DNA from: Palsa-506 sp963836355
GTDB lineage: Bacteria; Actinomycetota; Actinomycetes; Streptosporangiales; Streptosporangiaceae
NCBI GenBank assembly: GCA_963836355.1
Contig: CAWIJO010000029.1
Location: forward strand, 248,001 to 312,000
Reading direction: 5' to 3'
DNA length: 64,000 nt
The translations under genes and the position numbers were made by a program. Numbering within the stretch: position 1 is the stretch's first letter; every line of letters begins with the position of its first letter. The notes beneath the pieces were generated by a model. That model worked only from the letters and a program-made list of their open reading frames with translations. It had not been told where the DNA came from and did no database searches. Positions 17,929 through 26,216 of the stretch are shown here, piece after piece.

Positions 17929-18441
17929 ATGGACTACGAGATAAGGCTTGCTGATGTCGAGTCCCGCCGGATCGCCGTCGTTGCCGCCACGACGACCTGG
18001 CCGGAGTTCCCTGCGCTGTGGGGGCAGCTTCTTGGTGAGGTGTGGGACTGCCTGCACGCGGGCGGGATCTACCGGGGATGCCGCAACATCATGCTCTACC
18101 TGGACAGCGTGCCGAACGTGGAGGTCGGCGTCCTGCTCGGCCAGCCGTGCCCGTTCACCGGCCGCGTGGTGGCATCCGCGCTGCCCGCCGGGACCGCGGC
18201 CATGACCGTCCACCGCGGCCCATTCGGGGACGTGGGGGCGGCCCATGGCGCCGTTCTCGACTGGTGCGCCGCTCACGGGCACCGGCCGGACGGGACCCGC
18301 TGGGAAGTCTACGGACCGCAGGACGACGATCCTGCTCAGCAGTGGACGGAGGTCTACTTGCTGCTTTCCGGCCCGGCCGGGACACCGGACAGGCCAACGG
18401 CCCAGAATTTAGTGCACAAAGTTCGTGGTAGCCGACGGTAA
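17929..18441 (+). CDS. GyrI-like / AraC effector-binding domain protein
   Basis: A 170-residue stand-alone GyrI-like small-molecule-binding protein. The pattern includes VESRRIAVVAATTTWPEFPALW, CRNIMLYLDSVPNVEVGV and MTVHRGPFGDVGAAHGAV, ending with RWEVYGP and a TEVYLLL strand. These domains bind hydrophobic ligands and may buffer toxic compounds or act as effector domains; no DNA-binding domain is attached. The last 25 residues (after LLLSGPAG) look non-conserved and run towards the repeat region, so the original C-terminus may have been altered. The gene is bracketed by two copies of a 56-bp repeat and lies beside an IS66 remnant. It seems unrelated to the polysaccharide genes around it. 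Confidence 0.8.
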   Translation: MDYEIRLADVESRRIAVVAATTTWPEFPALWGQLLGEVWDCLHAGGIYRGCRNIMLYLDSVPNVEVGVLLGQPCPFTGRVVASALPAGTAAMTVHRGPFGDVGAAHGAVLDWCAAHGHRPDGTRWEVYGPQDDDPAQQWTEVYLLLSGPAGTPDRPTAQNLVHKVRGSRR

Positions 18442-18497
18442 ACGCCCAGGTCAACGCCCCGAGGCAGGCTGGAACACCGAAGCGTGGCCCAAGTCGG

Positions 18498-18553
18498 GTC
18501 AGGTGGATCTGCCGGTTCGGGACAGAGAGGGCAGGAGGCTCAGATTCTGACGG
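18498..18553. repeat. 56-bp direct repeat, copy 2
   Basis: Second copy of the repeat at 17766-17821, differing at one base. It is followed immediately by sequence related to an IS66 transposase. Confidence 0.9.
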
Positions 18554-19030
18554 GCCGACGCTCCGGCCGGAGACGCCGTCAGCGGTAGCAATGTGGCCCC
18601 CACGATGTTCCTCACCTGCATGCATACCAGTGGCCACGGCGCTGTTGGCATCGATGCGGGAGAGGTGCCGCCCGGCTGCACCGGGACGATCGTGCGCGAC
18701 GGCTACGCAGGCTAGGGGCACCTGATCGATGCGCTGCAGCCTGGTGCGGCGCCCGCCGCCTCGGCCAGCGTGCAGGCATGATTCGCTTCATGACCGGCCC
18801 GACCGCCGGCCTTGGCCAGCACCCAGGCCGAGCGCGGCGTCAGGCCGGTCAAGGTCCGGCAACGGCCATCCGGCGGTGCTGGCGGACCCTGCAAGGACTC
18901 GTCGGCTTCGCGGCCGTCCAGTCATACCTGCCGATCGCCGCCAACTGAGGCACCAGCTAGCTCGGCGCACTCCGCCGGCTCTTCACCACCGGCCTCTGGT
19001 TTCCCCACCGGCACCGGGACCACTTGACCG
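18554..19030 (+). pseudogene. Decayed IS66-family transposase fragment
   Basis: No frame stays open, but pieces of the IS66 transposase catalytic core follow one another on the plus strand: GCTGTIVRDGYAG, then a TAG (18713-18715) where Tyr is usual, then GHLIDAL. After a frame change comes AWCGA. About 100 codons are then missing before AERGVRPVKVRQRPSGGA. Another frame change leads to RTLQGLVGFAAVQSYL and, past further stops, LRRLFTTG. This order matches the family C-terminal half. The element is dead by stop codons, at least two frameshifts and an internal deletion. No terminal inverted repeats were identified. The surrounding 18442-19196 holds nothing else recognisable. Confidence 0.75.
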
Positions 19031-19196
19031 GCCTGCCAGGTCACAGTCAACCGCGCCAGGTGCCCAGAGCCTGGCCACGAGAGCCGGCCGACCCGGATCG
19101 TCCCGCGGCGTGACAGTGATCACGCCGTCCGCCGCGCGGACCATCGCAGCAGGCCAGGCAGTCGGCCAATGTAACCGCCTGCTGCTGGTCAGCCAG

Positions 19197-20414
19197 CTAT
19201 GTCAGGCCGATCGCGGCGGCGAACGCGTCGGCGCGTCGCGACCAGGTATGCCTGTCGGCGAATGCAACGCATTGGCTGAACCGGACTTGATCGCGGTCAT
19301 GCCTGGTGGGGCCGCAGCCGACACGCGTGATGTAGTGCTCACTGGCGGTGATGCGGTGAATGGCATCAGCGAATTCTGCGCTGCCGCGGGCGATTGCGAG
19401 GATCTTGTCGGCGGCATGAGCGTGATCGGCGCGGGCGAGATCGGCGCGCAGCCACCTCGCTGCTGGAAGGTCAGCGCTGATCACCGGCAGGCCGGCTCCA
19501 AGGTACTCCAACGTCTTCAGTGGAAATGAGGCCCGATTGAATTGCGTGTCCCGGTACGGAGTGATGCCGACGTCTATTGCCGCCAGATATGACGGTATCG
19601 TATCAGCTGGGACAGGTCCGGTATAAAGTACGCTCGATAGGCCGATCAGGTCCTTGAACCGCTGCTGTTGCCACCGCGGGTCCAACGGGCCAACTATGAC
19701 AAGTGAAAATCCGGCGACTGCGATTGCCTCGAGCACATCCATATCGATGCGCTCGGATAGCTGGCCTATCAACCCCACCACCGGCCGAGGCAGACCCTGA
19801 ATTGCCGGCGGAACTGCTTGCATGGCGACATCGGTCAGCGAACAGCCATTGGGAATAACTACCGGGCTGGCCCCGAGAGTGCTCCACCGGAGCGCCAGTT
19901 CCGGCGAAACTGCAGCCACGATATTGGCCTGAGCCAGGGCGCGCAACTCCTGCCTGCATTGCCGGTGAGTGGACAGGCCCATGAGTTCCGCTCCTGCCAC
20001 GTAGTCGTCAGTTCCGTAGAGTACGTTTACGACGTCTCGCCCCCAGTGGCCGAGGAGATCCTCAAGTTGTGTCGACACAACGGCGAACGGTCGGATGCCT
20101 AGTCGGCGGAGAGCCCAGCTTACCTGGCTGCGCACCAGCGCAGCTGTAGTGGCACGCACACCGGGTCGGCTGAGTCCAGGAAGCGCAGTAGGGGTCAGTC
20201 GGACGATCTGATTATCTACGGACGAGAGCAGCGGGCTGAAGGACCTCCTGGCCCCGTTACGCCGCGATGCTGGAGTTGCTAGTGAAACTGGCGGATCGAC
20301 CCAGAGAACGCGGGCGTGCCGCGCCATTGCCGTCGCCAGATGCCAGTCAGTGCCACGGATGCCATCCCACGACTCGCCTGCCATCCAGACCAGTTGGCGC
20401 ATCCTTACGCTCAA
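19197..20414 (-). CDS. GT4-type glycosyltransferase
   Basis: The 405-residue protein fits the GT-B fold. An N-terminal RGTDWHLATAMARHARVLWVDPP precedes VVNVLYGTDDYVAGAEL and VSPELALRWSTLGASPVVIPNGCS. The C-terminal domain has RPVVGLIGQLSERIDMDVL, DVGITPYRDTQFNRASFPLKTLEYLGAGLPVI, where the Glu in LEYLGAG is the sugar-nucleotide contact. The first start, TTG 20414, has AGGAGG four bases upstream; ATG 20402 lies directly at the conserved sequence but too far from that site. Two hairpins precede the ribosome site (20423-20464). The gene is transcribed leftward and stands apart from its neighbours. Donor and acceptor are unknown. Confidence 0.82.
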   Translation of the reverse strand: MSVRMRQLVWMAGESWDGIRGTDWHLATAMARHARVLWVDPPVSLATPASRRNGARRSFSPLLSSVDNQIVRLTPTALPGLSRPGVRATTAALVRSQVSWALRRLGIRPFAVVSTQLEDLLGHWGRDVVNVLYGTDDYVAGAELMGLSTHRQCRQELRALAQANIVAAVSPELALRWSTLGASPVVIPNGCSLTDVAMQAVPPAIQGLPRPVVGLIGQLSERIDMDVLEAIAVAGFSLVIVGPLDPRWQQQRFKDLIGLSSVLYTGPVPADTIPSYLAAIDVGITPYRDTQFNRASFPLKTLEYLGAGLPVISADLPAARWLRADLARADHAHAADKILAIARGSAEFADAIHRITASEHYITRVGCGPTRHDRDQVRFSQCVAFADRHTWSRRADAFAAAIGLT

Positions 20415-20422
20415 AGAGCCTC

Positions 20423-20464
20423 CTGCTCAGAGCAGCCGTCACCGGAGTCTCCAGCCCGGAGACT
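20423..20464 (-). promoter_or_regulatory. Leader hairpins before the GT4 gene
   Basis: CTGCTC-A-GAGCAG (20423-20435) directly abuts the AGGAGG ribosome site, and AGTCTCC-N5-GGAGACT (20446-20464) lies just upstream. Both inverted repeats are perfect. In the leftward transcript they would fold into two hairpins next to the ribosome site, or they could be operators. Confidence 0.4.
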
Positions 20465-20592
20465 GCACTTGGCAAGCCGTGACGGGTAGTCATCAAGCTG
20501 AACGGGCCTAGCATCTTCGCTCTTGTGTGCATGGCCTGCGTGCGCAATCACTCGATCAGCGCTCATCATTAGCCGTATTTACGTGCATCTGA

Positions 20593-21330
20593 TCATGTGC
20601 TGCGTTTGTAAATGCGGCGCAAGCTCGGGTATCGCTGGCCAGCGTCGTGGCGAACCTGCACTAGGAGATACGCTATGCGCAGCCGCACGCGCTTGGGCAA
20701 GCCTGCAAAACTGAAGTCTGGGTAGTCGTTGTTGAAAGGCTGGTTCGGCCAGTCATCGGCCGAATCTGGCGGGGCGAGCAAAGTGAAAGCGGCGGCGCGA
20801 TCATCGAAGACTCCGTCAAGGCGCCAGTTGGGCTCGAGCTTCATGTGACGGAATACCTGTGCAACCACCGGGATTGGAATGTCATCCATGAACAGCTTTC
20901 CGCCGACCTTCAACGACCGGGTAACGTAGTACCAGTCCACTACCGGGAACGGGAACGAGTGCGCTCCGTCGATCAAGGCCACGTCCAGCGTGCGCTCATT
21001 GGTGAGCAGCGAAGGTAAGATCTCGTCCGAGAGGCCCACGACAAAGCTGACCCGGCTGTCGTCAACTCCGATCTGTCGGCAATAGCTCCGGACTCGCTCG
21101 TGCTCACTCGGATCAGGGCTGATGGCGGTGTGGTAGGCGCCGGAGGCAGCGAACACTACAGTCGATACACCTACGCCCACCTCGATCGTCGAAGCTCCGT
21201 TTTCCGCGGCGCTGTGGACCGCTTCGAGTGTCCCGGGGAGAGTATCCCACCGGGCCTCGCCATCCAGGTGGAATGAAGGCCTGTCAGCAAGCAGGCGTTT
21301 GACGATGTTCAGTTCGGTCGTGATCGTCAT
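20593..21330 (-). CDS. Class I SAM-dependent methyltransferase (Methyltransf_24-like)
   Basis: The 245-residue protein has SAM motif I as STIEVGVGVSTVVFAASG. An acidic strand follows in AISPDPSEH, then DVALIDGAHSFPFPVVDWYY, where the IDGAH segment is typical of metal-dependent surface-glycan and small-molecule methyltransferases, and KVGGKLFMDDIPIP. ATG 21330 was chosen because conserved sequence begins shortly after it; the frame stays open to 21996 but that upstream part has no family features and no ribosome site. Context suggests methylation of a sugar in the cell-surface glycan. The ribosome site for ATG 21330 is weak, so the start could be a little different. Confidence 0.72.
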   Translation of the reverse strand: MTITTELNIVKRLLADRPSFHLDGEARWDTLPGTLEAVHSAAENGASTIEVGVGVSTVVFAASGAYHTAISPDPSEHERVRSYCRQIGVDDSRVSFVVGLSDEILPSLLTNERTLDVALIDGAHSFPFPVVDWYYVTRSLKVGGKLFMDDIPIPVVAQVFRHMKLEPNWRLDGVFDDRAAAFTLLAPPDSADDWPNQPFNNDYPDFSFAGLPKRVRLRIAYLLVQVRHDAGQRYPSLRRIYKRST

Positions 21331-22146
21331 GTCAACGTGTCCATGTGGTTGTCGCCGGGTGAGAAGATCCGATAAGTCATGATACGCGGTCAGAGGCTTT
21401 CGCCCTGTTTGTTTGACGCACAGCTCACCCTGAAGGTTTGCCCGTTCTGGGAATAGTTTCAGCCGATCGCAGATGGCTTGGGCCTCCCTGGGTGTCAGCA
21501 GAGCCGGGCGGGTGCCCGGCGACCGTGCAGCCGGCCCCCTGATGACCTGCTGCCGCCTGCTCACCGCGGGATGCTGGCCTTCTGTGCGGCCTTGGTAAGC
21601 GGAATGGATGAGCGCGTCAGGCGCGTACATGGCATCCCCGATGAAGCGGGGCCTGGTCAAGGGGACGGTGCGCCTCAAGGCATGGGTGCCATCTCCGCGC
21701 TGAGCCAGTCGATCTGACGCAGGCCAGCCGCTACGGCCCGCGACGCTCAGCTCGGCCGCGTCCAGGCCGCCGCAGGTCATCAGAGGGCCGGGGCCCTGGC
21801 ACCGTCGCGCGCACCGCCAGTCGTTGTCCGGCACGCCACCGGCCAGCGAGCTGCTCGGCATGCTCCTCGGCTGCCATACCACTGCATCGCGCCAGCCCAA
21901 CCACCCAGGCCCCGCCGCTGGGCAACCTGAGTGCAGCGGATGTCTCATGGCTTTCAGAAGGCGGGCCTTCCTCAGCCTGGCGATGCACCCAGCCAACCAA
22001 GCGCTCGCATCGAAACACGGACACCTGGAGGCTTATTCATTGATGGCCTGTCCCGACCGTCGTCGCAGGTCAGGAGTTTGAGCCAGGGTGCAATGAATAA
22101 TTCTCCTGCTCAGCAGTCGCAGTGTCGAGTCCCGCATGACCATATC
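21331..22146. other. Gene-poor region between methyltransferase and flippase
   Basis: These 816 bp contain a minus-strand frame open to 21996 and a plus-strand frame at 21931-22260, neither with recognisable domains or ribosome sites. The base composition is high-GC and patchy. It may hold a decayed gene or mobile-element debris, like the nearby IS66 remnant, but no family could be named. Confidence 0.35.
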
Positions 22147-23964
22147 TCATTCTGGCATGCCCTTTTGCTCCAGTGGCTCGACAAGCGCGGGCAGCGGCCT
22201 AGTAACGGGCGCTGCCGCTGCCAACGGCTTGGCCAGCGACAGGAGCAGTGCCAGGGCTGAGGCAGCCGACTCCGCAGACTCAGCGGAAGCGGTCTCGATA
22301 GGTGCGGTCGGGCTGCGTTCTGCTTCGGCGGACTCCCCGGCGGACGCGGGCGCCAGTTGCATTTGTTGCCCACCGCCGCCAGCGTGATGTTTAGGCCGTC
22401 CGGCGACGCGCAGGCCCACCATGCGAGCCGCATTTTCATAGAAACCGACAATACGCATTGCGCGCCCTTTATTGGCTGCCCCTCGGTTGAGCAACGTGAT
22501 ACCTAGCGGAGCGATCGCAATTAGATAGACAAAGCCGCCCGATATAGCGCCAGAAATAAGCTGTACCAGTGGATCTGTGAACTGCGCGGCAGTGAAGCCG
22601 GCAACGAGAGCTGCAGCCAATGACGCTAGCAAGGCTGGCATGATGGCCTTCGCCAGCGGGATGAAACGAACTTCAGTGGTCCTATTCAAGGCGAACAAGT
22701 AACTTGGCAGCACAATTGGTACGATGATAACTATATGAGCGACGGCTGCGCCGACGATACCATCGCTATTTACTCCAGCAATCATCGCCGGAAACAAGAA
22801 CGCAAGCCAAATCAGCTGGACGCCGAGAAGAAATCTTGTTCGACCCAGGCTGGCAAGTATGTTCGCAAAAAGGGAGCATATGATCGATACTGCGCCATAA
22901 AGTGAAAGTATCGATAGCACCTCGGCTGACGCTGCCCACTTATCGCCATACAGAGTCAGAATAAGCGGGCGAGCCAGAACCATTGGCAAGCTGCAAATCG
23001 GCATTATGACAAGGGAAAGCGCGCGCAGCGCTCTTACGATGGAATCCTTTAGCAGGTCAGCATCGTGCTTGACTCGCGAGAATGCGGGCATCGATACATT
23101 GTTGATCACGGAGCCCAGAAGGCTAGCGGGCCAAGAAGCTACATTAAAGGCAAGTAGGTAGGTGCCAAGCGCAACGGCACCTACAAGATGGCCGATCAGT
23201 GCATAGTCGACATTTAGGAGAATATAGTTTACGAAATTGGCCCCGGCCAGCGGAAGGCCAAATCTAAATAGCAGGGAAAGCGCACTGCGTGCCGCACCAG
23301 GCCAGTAGGTTTTTGATGTGGACAAGGCTACCACGAAGCCCGAGACAAGCTGACCGATGACTCTGGACCACGCAAACGCCATCGCTCCGCTCCCGGACTT
23401 GGCCAAAAGGAGTAACGCGGCGGTCGATGGTATAAAACTAATTACGCTGGCAAGAAATATCTTATCTTGTTTGAAGTCTCTCACTAGCTGGGCGCTAGGA
23501 ACCGCGAATACGCCGACGATAATTACAGTCAGGGCCATTACCCTGATCGGGCCCGCAGCGTCCGCTGAACCAAGTGCAATGGCTATTGGCGTCGCAAAAA
23601 CCGTCATCACGAACGCGAGTATTACGCTCGTTGTCATTGAGATACTGGCCATAGTAGGCGCCAGCGAGTCAATGTTCAGGTCGGCCCGAATTAGGCACGA
23701 CGAGACACCAAGCTCGCCGATGCTGGATACGATCGTATAGGCCGTCAATGCCACAGCGAAGACGCCGAAGTCGCGGGGATCGAGAATATGCGCAACAACA
23801 GCGGTAATTAGGATGCCGGTGAGCCGTAGTAGCAGTGAACTCGCCATGCTCCAGAGAGCCCCGTGACGTACACTGGCAGACAACGGCCCTGAATCCGCTT
23901 GCGAGGGAATCCCAGGGCCGGATGGCTCATTGCTCCGAGGTGTTGCCAGGCTAGTCACCGTCAC
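22147..23964 (-). CDS. Wzx-like polysaccharide flippase (MOP superfamily)
   Basis: The 605-residue protein has about 12-14 membrane segments. It starts with a soluble leader and then GALWSMASSLLLRLTGILITAVVAHIL, the typical first helix of Polysacc_synt proteins, with DFGVFAVALTAY soon after. The VDYALIGHLVGAVALGTYLLAFNVA segment is also characteristic. After the last helix (about residue 500) there is a 100-residue Ala/Ser/Glu-rich cytoplasmic tail, an unusual extension for this family. Wzx proteins move lipid-linked repeat units across the membrane for polymerisation by Wzy, fitting the polymerase at 11796. The DNA is noticeably AT-richer than the core genes, except in the GC-rich tail, which may be a later addition. 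Confidence 0.85.
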   Translation of the reverse strand: MTVTSLATPRSNEPSGPGIPSQADSGPLSASVRHGALWSMASSLLLRLTGILITAVVAHILDPRDFGVFAVALTAYTIVSSIGELGVSSCLIRADLNIDSLAPTMASISMTTSVILAFVMTVFATPIAIALGSADAAGPIRVMALTVIIVGVFAVPSAQLVRDFKQDKIFLASVISFIPSTAALLLLAKSGSGAMAFAWSRVIGQLVSGFVVALSTSKTYWPGAARSALSLLFRFGLPLAGANFVNYILLNVDYALIGHLVGAVALGTYLLAFNVASWPASLLGSVINNVSMPAFSRVKHDADLLKDSIVRALRALSLVIMPICSLPMVLARPLILTLYGDKWAASAEVLSILSLYGAVSIICSLFANILASLGRTRFLLGVQLIWLAFLFPAMIAGVNSDGIVGAAVAHIVIIVPIVLPSYLFALNRTTEVRFIPLAKAIMPALLASLAAALVAGFTAAQFTDPLVQLISGAISGGFVYLIAIAPLGITLLNRGAANKGRAMRIVGFYENAARMVGLRVAGRPKHHAGGGGQQMQLAPASAGESAEAERSPTAPIETASAESAESAASALALLLSLAKPLAAAAPVTRPLPALVEPLEQKGMPE

Positions 23965-24293
23965 CGGATGCCGGGATTGTATGGTGGATAGCCGAAGGCT
24001 CCCTGACTACTCCGTCGATGTGCGACGTTAGCCGACATCTCCGATATATAGATCTTACGCCGGGCGAACTGGTCAACCTGACGCTGCAGCTGGGCAGACT
24101 GTCGTGGCTAGTAATGTGCATGTTGTCACCGAGCGACCGGTTGGTTGCTGATCCGGCGTTGCCGGGCCCAAGAGATTCTTGCTGGTCGACGCACGCTGAT
24201 AGGCTTGTGGTGGGCACGGTAACCAAGAATCGTAATTCGACTCATTTGATCATCAGTCCTGTCTGGGTAGTGGTAAAGGTACCTGGCGTCGGT
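23965..24293. other. Intergenic region upstream of flippase
   Basis: These 329 bp lie between two leftward genes and should contain the flippase promoter. The part near 24020-24060 is AT-rich (a GATATATAGATC stretch). No repeat, terminator or small gene is convincing. Confidence 0.35.
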
Positions 24294-25910
24294 TCAGGGC
24301 CGCGATGCTGTCTGGACGTGGTCGCTGTCCGGCAGATCGGTGCCGTTTGCCACCGCGCGAAGCACGGCAGCGTGCTGCCGGAGGCAGGTATCAGGGCTGA
24401 ACCGGTCGGCGGACTCCGCGGCGAGCCGCTCGCGGTCGCGCAGGTACCCCACCCGGTGGGCGACCAGGTTCTCCATGGCTGCCGTCAGCTCGTGCCTGTT
24501 AACTTGAGCCCGGTAGCGTGCCGTCCCGACCGATTCCCAGTCAACGATCAGCGGATCGCCCAGTGGGTTGGTCACGAGATATCCCCGGGCCTTGTCATTG
24601 CCGATCTGCTCTCGTGCCCCCCCAACGTCGCTTAGCACGACAGGCACGCCCGCGAACAACGCTTCCGTGGACGCCAGGGACCAGCCCTCGAAGAAGGAGT
24701 TGAGGACGAAGCCGTCCGCGGCGGCGAGCAGCTCAGCAGGCGCCGCCATGTGATCACGCAGGTGGATACGGTCGCGGCAGGGCAGGCTGTCGCGCAACCG
24801 CCGGACCTGCCGGTAGTACCGGAAATCATCGGGTCTCCCGGCGATCAACAGGTGCACCTCGGGGCGATGCCGCGCCAGCTGGCCGAATGCCGTAAGCAGG
24901 CCATAAGAGTTCTTCTGCAGGCAATGGCGCGCCAGCGACACGAAGAGGTACTCGTCCGTGAGGCCGAGCCAGTCACGGGCAGCGGCCCGATCGCCACCTG
25001 ATCGCCGCTCGTCGTCGACGCCGTTGGGGATTGCCACGATCCGGCCGGGAGGGAAATCGGGGTTGGCGGCCAGATACTGCAGACGCACCAGCTCGCTGAC
25101 TGCCACTACCGCGGAAAGCCCGGCGCCACGCGCCGCATCGGCATGCCATTGCCAGTCGGCTCCGAACAACAAATGCATGCCGTGCAGGGTGTCAACGTAG
25201 GGCACGCCTAGACGTCTGGCACTGGCAAAGATCCACTCTTGTGCGCCGTGCGAGCTGATGACATCGGGGTGCCACCACCTGATCCAGCCCGGCGCGTCGT
25301 TCTCGTCCGCCTCGCGGACCTCTATACCGCTGGACTGGAGCATGCGCCCGACGCGGCCGCTCGGCTTCCCGCTGGCTGATGGGTGGGGCGTGGCAAGCAG
25401 CACCGCGGTCTGCACTCCGTAGGCGGGCAGGCGTCGAGCAAGGAAGGCCACGACCTCGTCCATGCCGCCTGCGTCCAAAAGGCCGCTGACCACAACCAGG
25501 CACCGCAACGTCGAGGGTCTAGCGCTGATCGCGGCAGCTGGGCTGGGCGACGGCGAAGGTTCGGCCACAGCCGGCCTAGCGACGGGCGCAGCCACCCTGA
25601 TCAGGCCATTGTGCGGTGCCGTAGAGCCGGAGCGTATCCCGACAAGCGGCCTCGACCAGTCCTCGATTAGCGGTGCGGAGCGCCGCCGGTCTAACCACGC
25701 GAGGGCGCCGCCTAGCCATGCGCGTATCGGCGCAGGAGACAAGCGGACCATTCGGCGGGCTCCGCCTGCGAAGCGAGCCGCCGCGCGCCTGCCGGCCCCC
25801 TGGTCAAACAAGTTGTGCCTCCCTAGGATTTGCTGAAGCTCCTCGGTTGATCTCTCGCCCAGCTCTGTCCACAAGAGCCAGTAAACCACGACTTTGTCGC
25901 TGGAATACAA
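24294..25910 (-). CDS. GT4-type glycosyltransferase with extra N-terminal region
   Basis: The GT-B domain starts near residue 135 (LRCLVVVSGLLDAGGMDEVVAFLARRL). VVAVSELVRLQYLA, PNGVDDERR and VSLARHCLQKNSYGLLTAF follow, then the donor-site segment FVLNSFFEGWSLASTEALFAGVPVVLSDVGG with both Glu residues of the EX7E motif. The first 130 residues are not a known domain. The frame begins at TTG 25910, with coding-like sequence continuing eleven codons further up to a TAA. No ribosome site is evident at the TTG, so the true start may be lost or lie elsewhere. The gene is divergent from the GT2 gene at 26217 and is probably another sugar transferase of the surface glycan. Confidence 0.8.
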   Translation of the reverse strand: MYSSDKVVVYWLLWTELGERSTEELQQILGRHNLFDQGAGRRAAARFAGGARRMVRLSPAPIRAWLGGALAWLDRRRSAPLIEDWSRPLVGIRSGSTAPHNGLIRVAAPVARPAVAEPSPSPSPAAAISARPSTLRCLVVVSGLLDAGGMDEVVAFLARRLPAYGVQTAVLLATPHPSASGKPSGRVGRMLQSSGIEVREADENDAPGWIRWWHPDVISSHGAQEWIFASARRLGVPYVDTLHGMHLLFGADWQWHADAARGAGLSAVVAVSELVRLQYLAANPDFPPGRIVAIPNGVDDERRSGGDRAAARDWLGLTDEYLFVSLARHCLQKNSYGLLTAFGQLARHRPEVHLLIAGRPDDFRYYRQVRRLRDSLPCRDRIHLRDHMAAPAELLAAADGFVLNSFFEGWSLASTEALFAGVPVVLSDVGGAREQIGNDKARGYLVTNPLGDPLIVDWESVGTARYRAQVNRHELTAAMENLVAHRVGYLRDRERLAAESADRFSPDTCLRQHAAVLRAVANGTDLPDSDHVQTASRP

Positions 25911-26015
25911 GGCACACAGGTCCAGCCATCTCTCGCGATCAAGTTAGGTTGCCCGGCGGCGGGTGGCCCGCTTCCCGTAAAGATCATTTCGTGGCCGCTA
26001 GCCTGGACTTGGTAT

Positions 26016-26078
26016 GATAACAAATAGGTAACGACTACTTGGTCGTGACCTCCAAATGAAGCTCTGGAGCGTCAAGTA
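26016..26078 (+). promoter_or_regulatory. Two-part element, copy 2 (upstream of GT2 gene)
   Basis: GATAACAAATAGGTAAC (26016-26032) and GAGCGTCAAGTA (26067-26078) repeat the element at 9702-9764 with one mismatch in each half and identical spacing; the 34 bp between the halves are not conserved. It lies in the 306-bp divergent region 25911-26216, about 185 bp ahead of the GT2 start. The rest of that region shows no gene. Confidence 0.55.
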
Positions 26079-26216
26079 TCCAGCATCATGATGGCGTCAC
26101 GGCCGACGAGCCGGGCGCGCTAGTGTGATGGGGCGGAGGGCCGTGGAGAATGACTGTGGCGCTAACGACCGTGGAACGTGTACAGACGGACACCAGGTCG
26201 GGGGTCAGGTAGAAAA

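Noticed and set aside
17766..18553. CRISPR-like repeat pair
   Set aside because: Only two copies, 732 bp apart, with a gene between them; no regular spacers or cas genes.
21331..21996. N-terminal extension of the methyltransferase or a separate gene
   Set aside because: The frame is open but lacks family similarity, a ribosome site and normal residue pattern. I considered transposase remnants (IS110-like) and could not support any.
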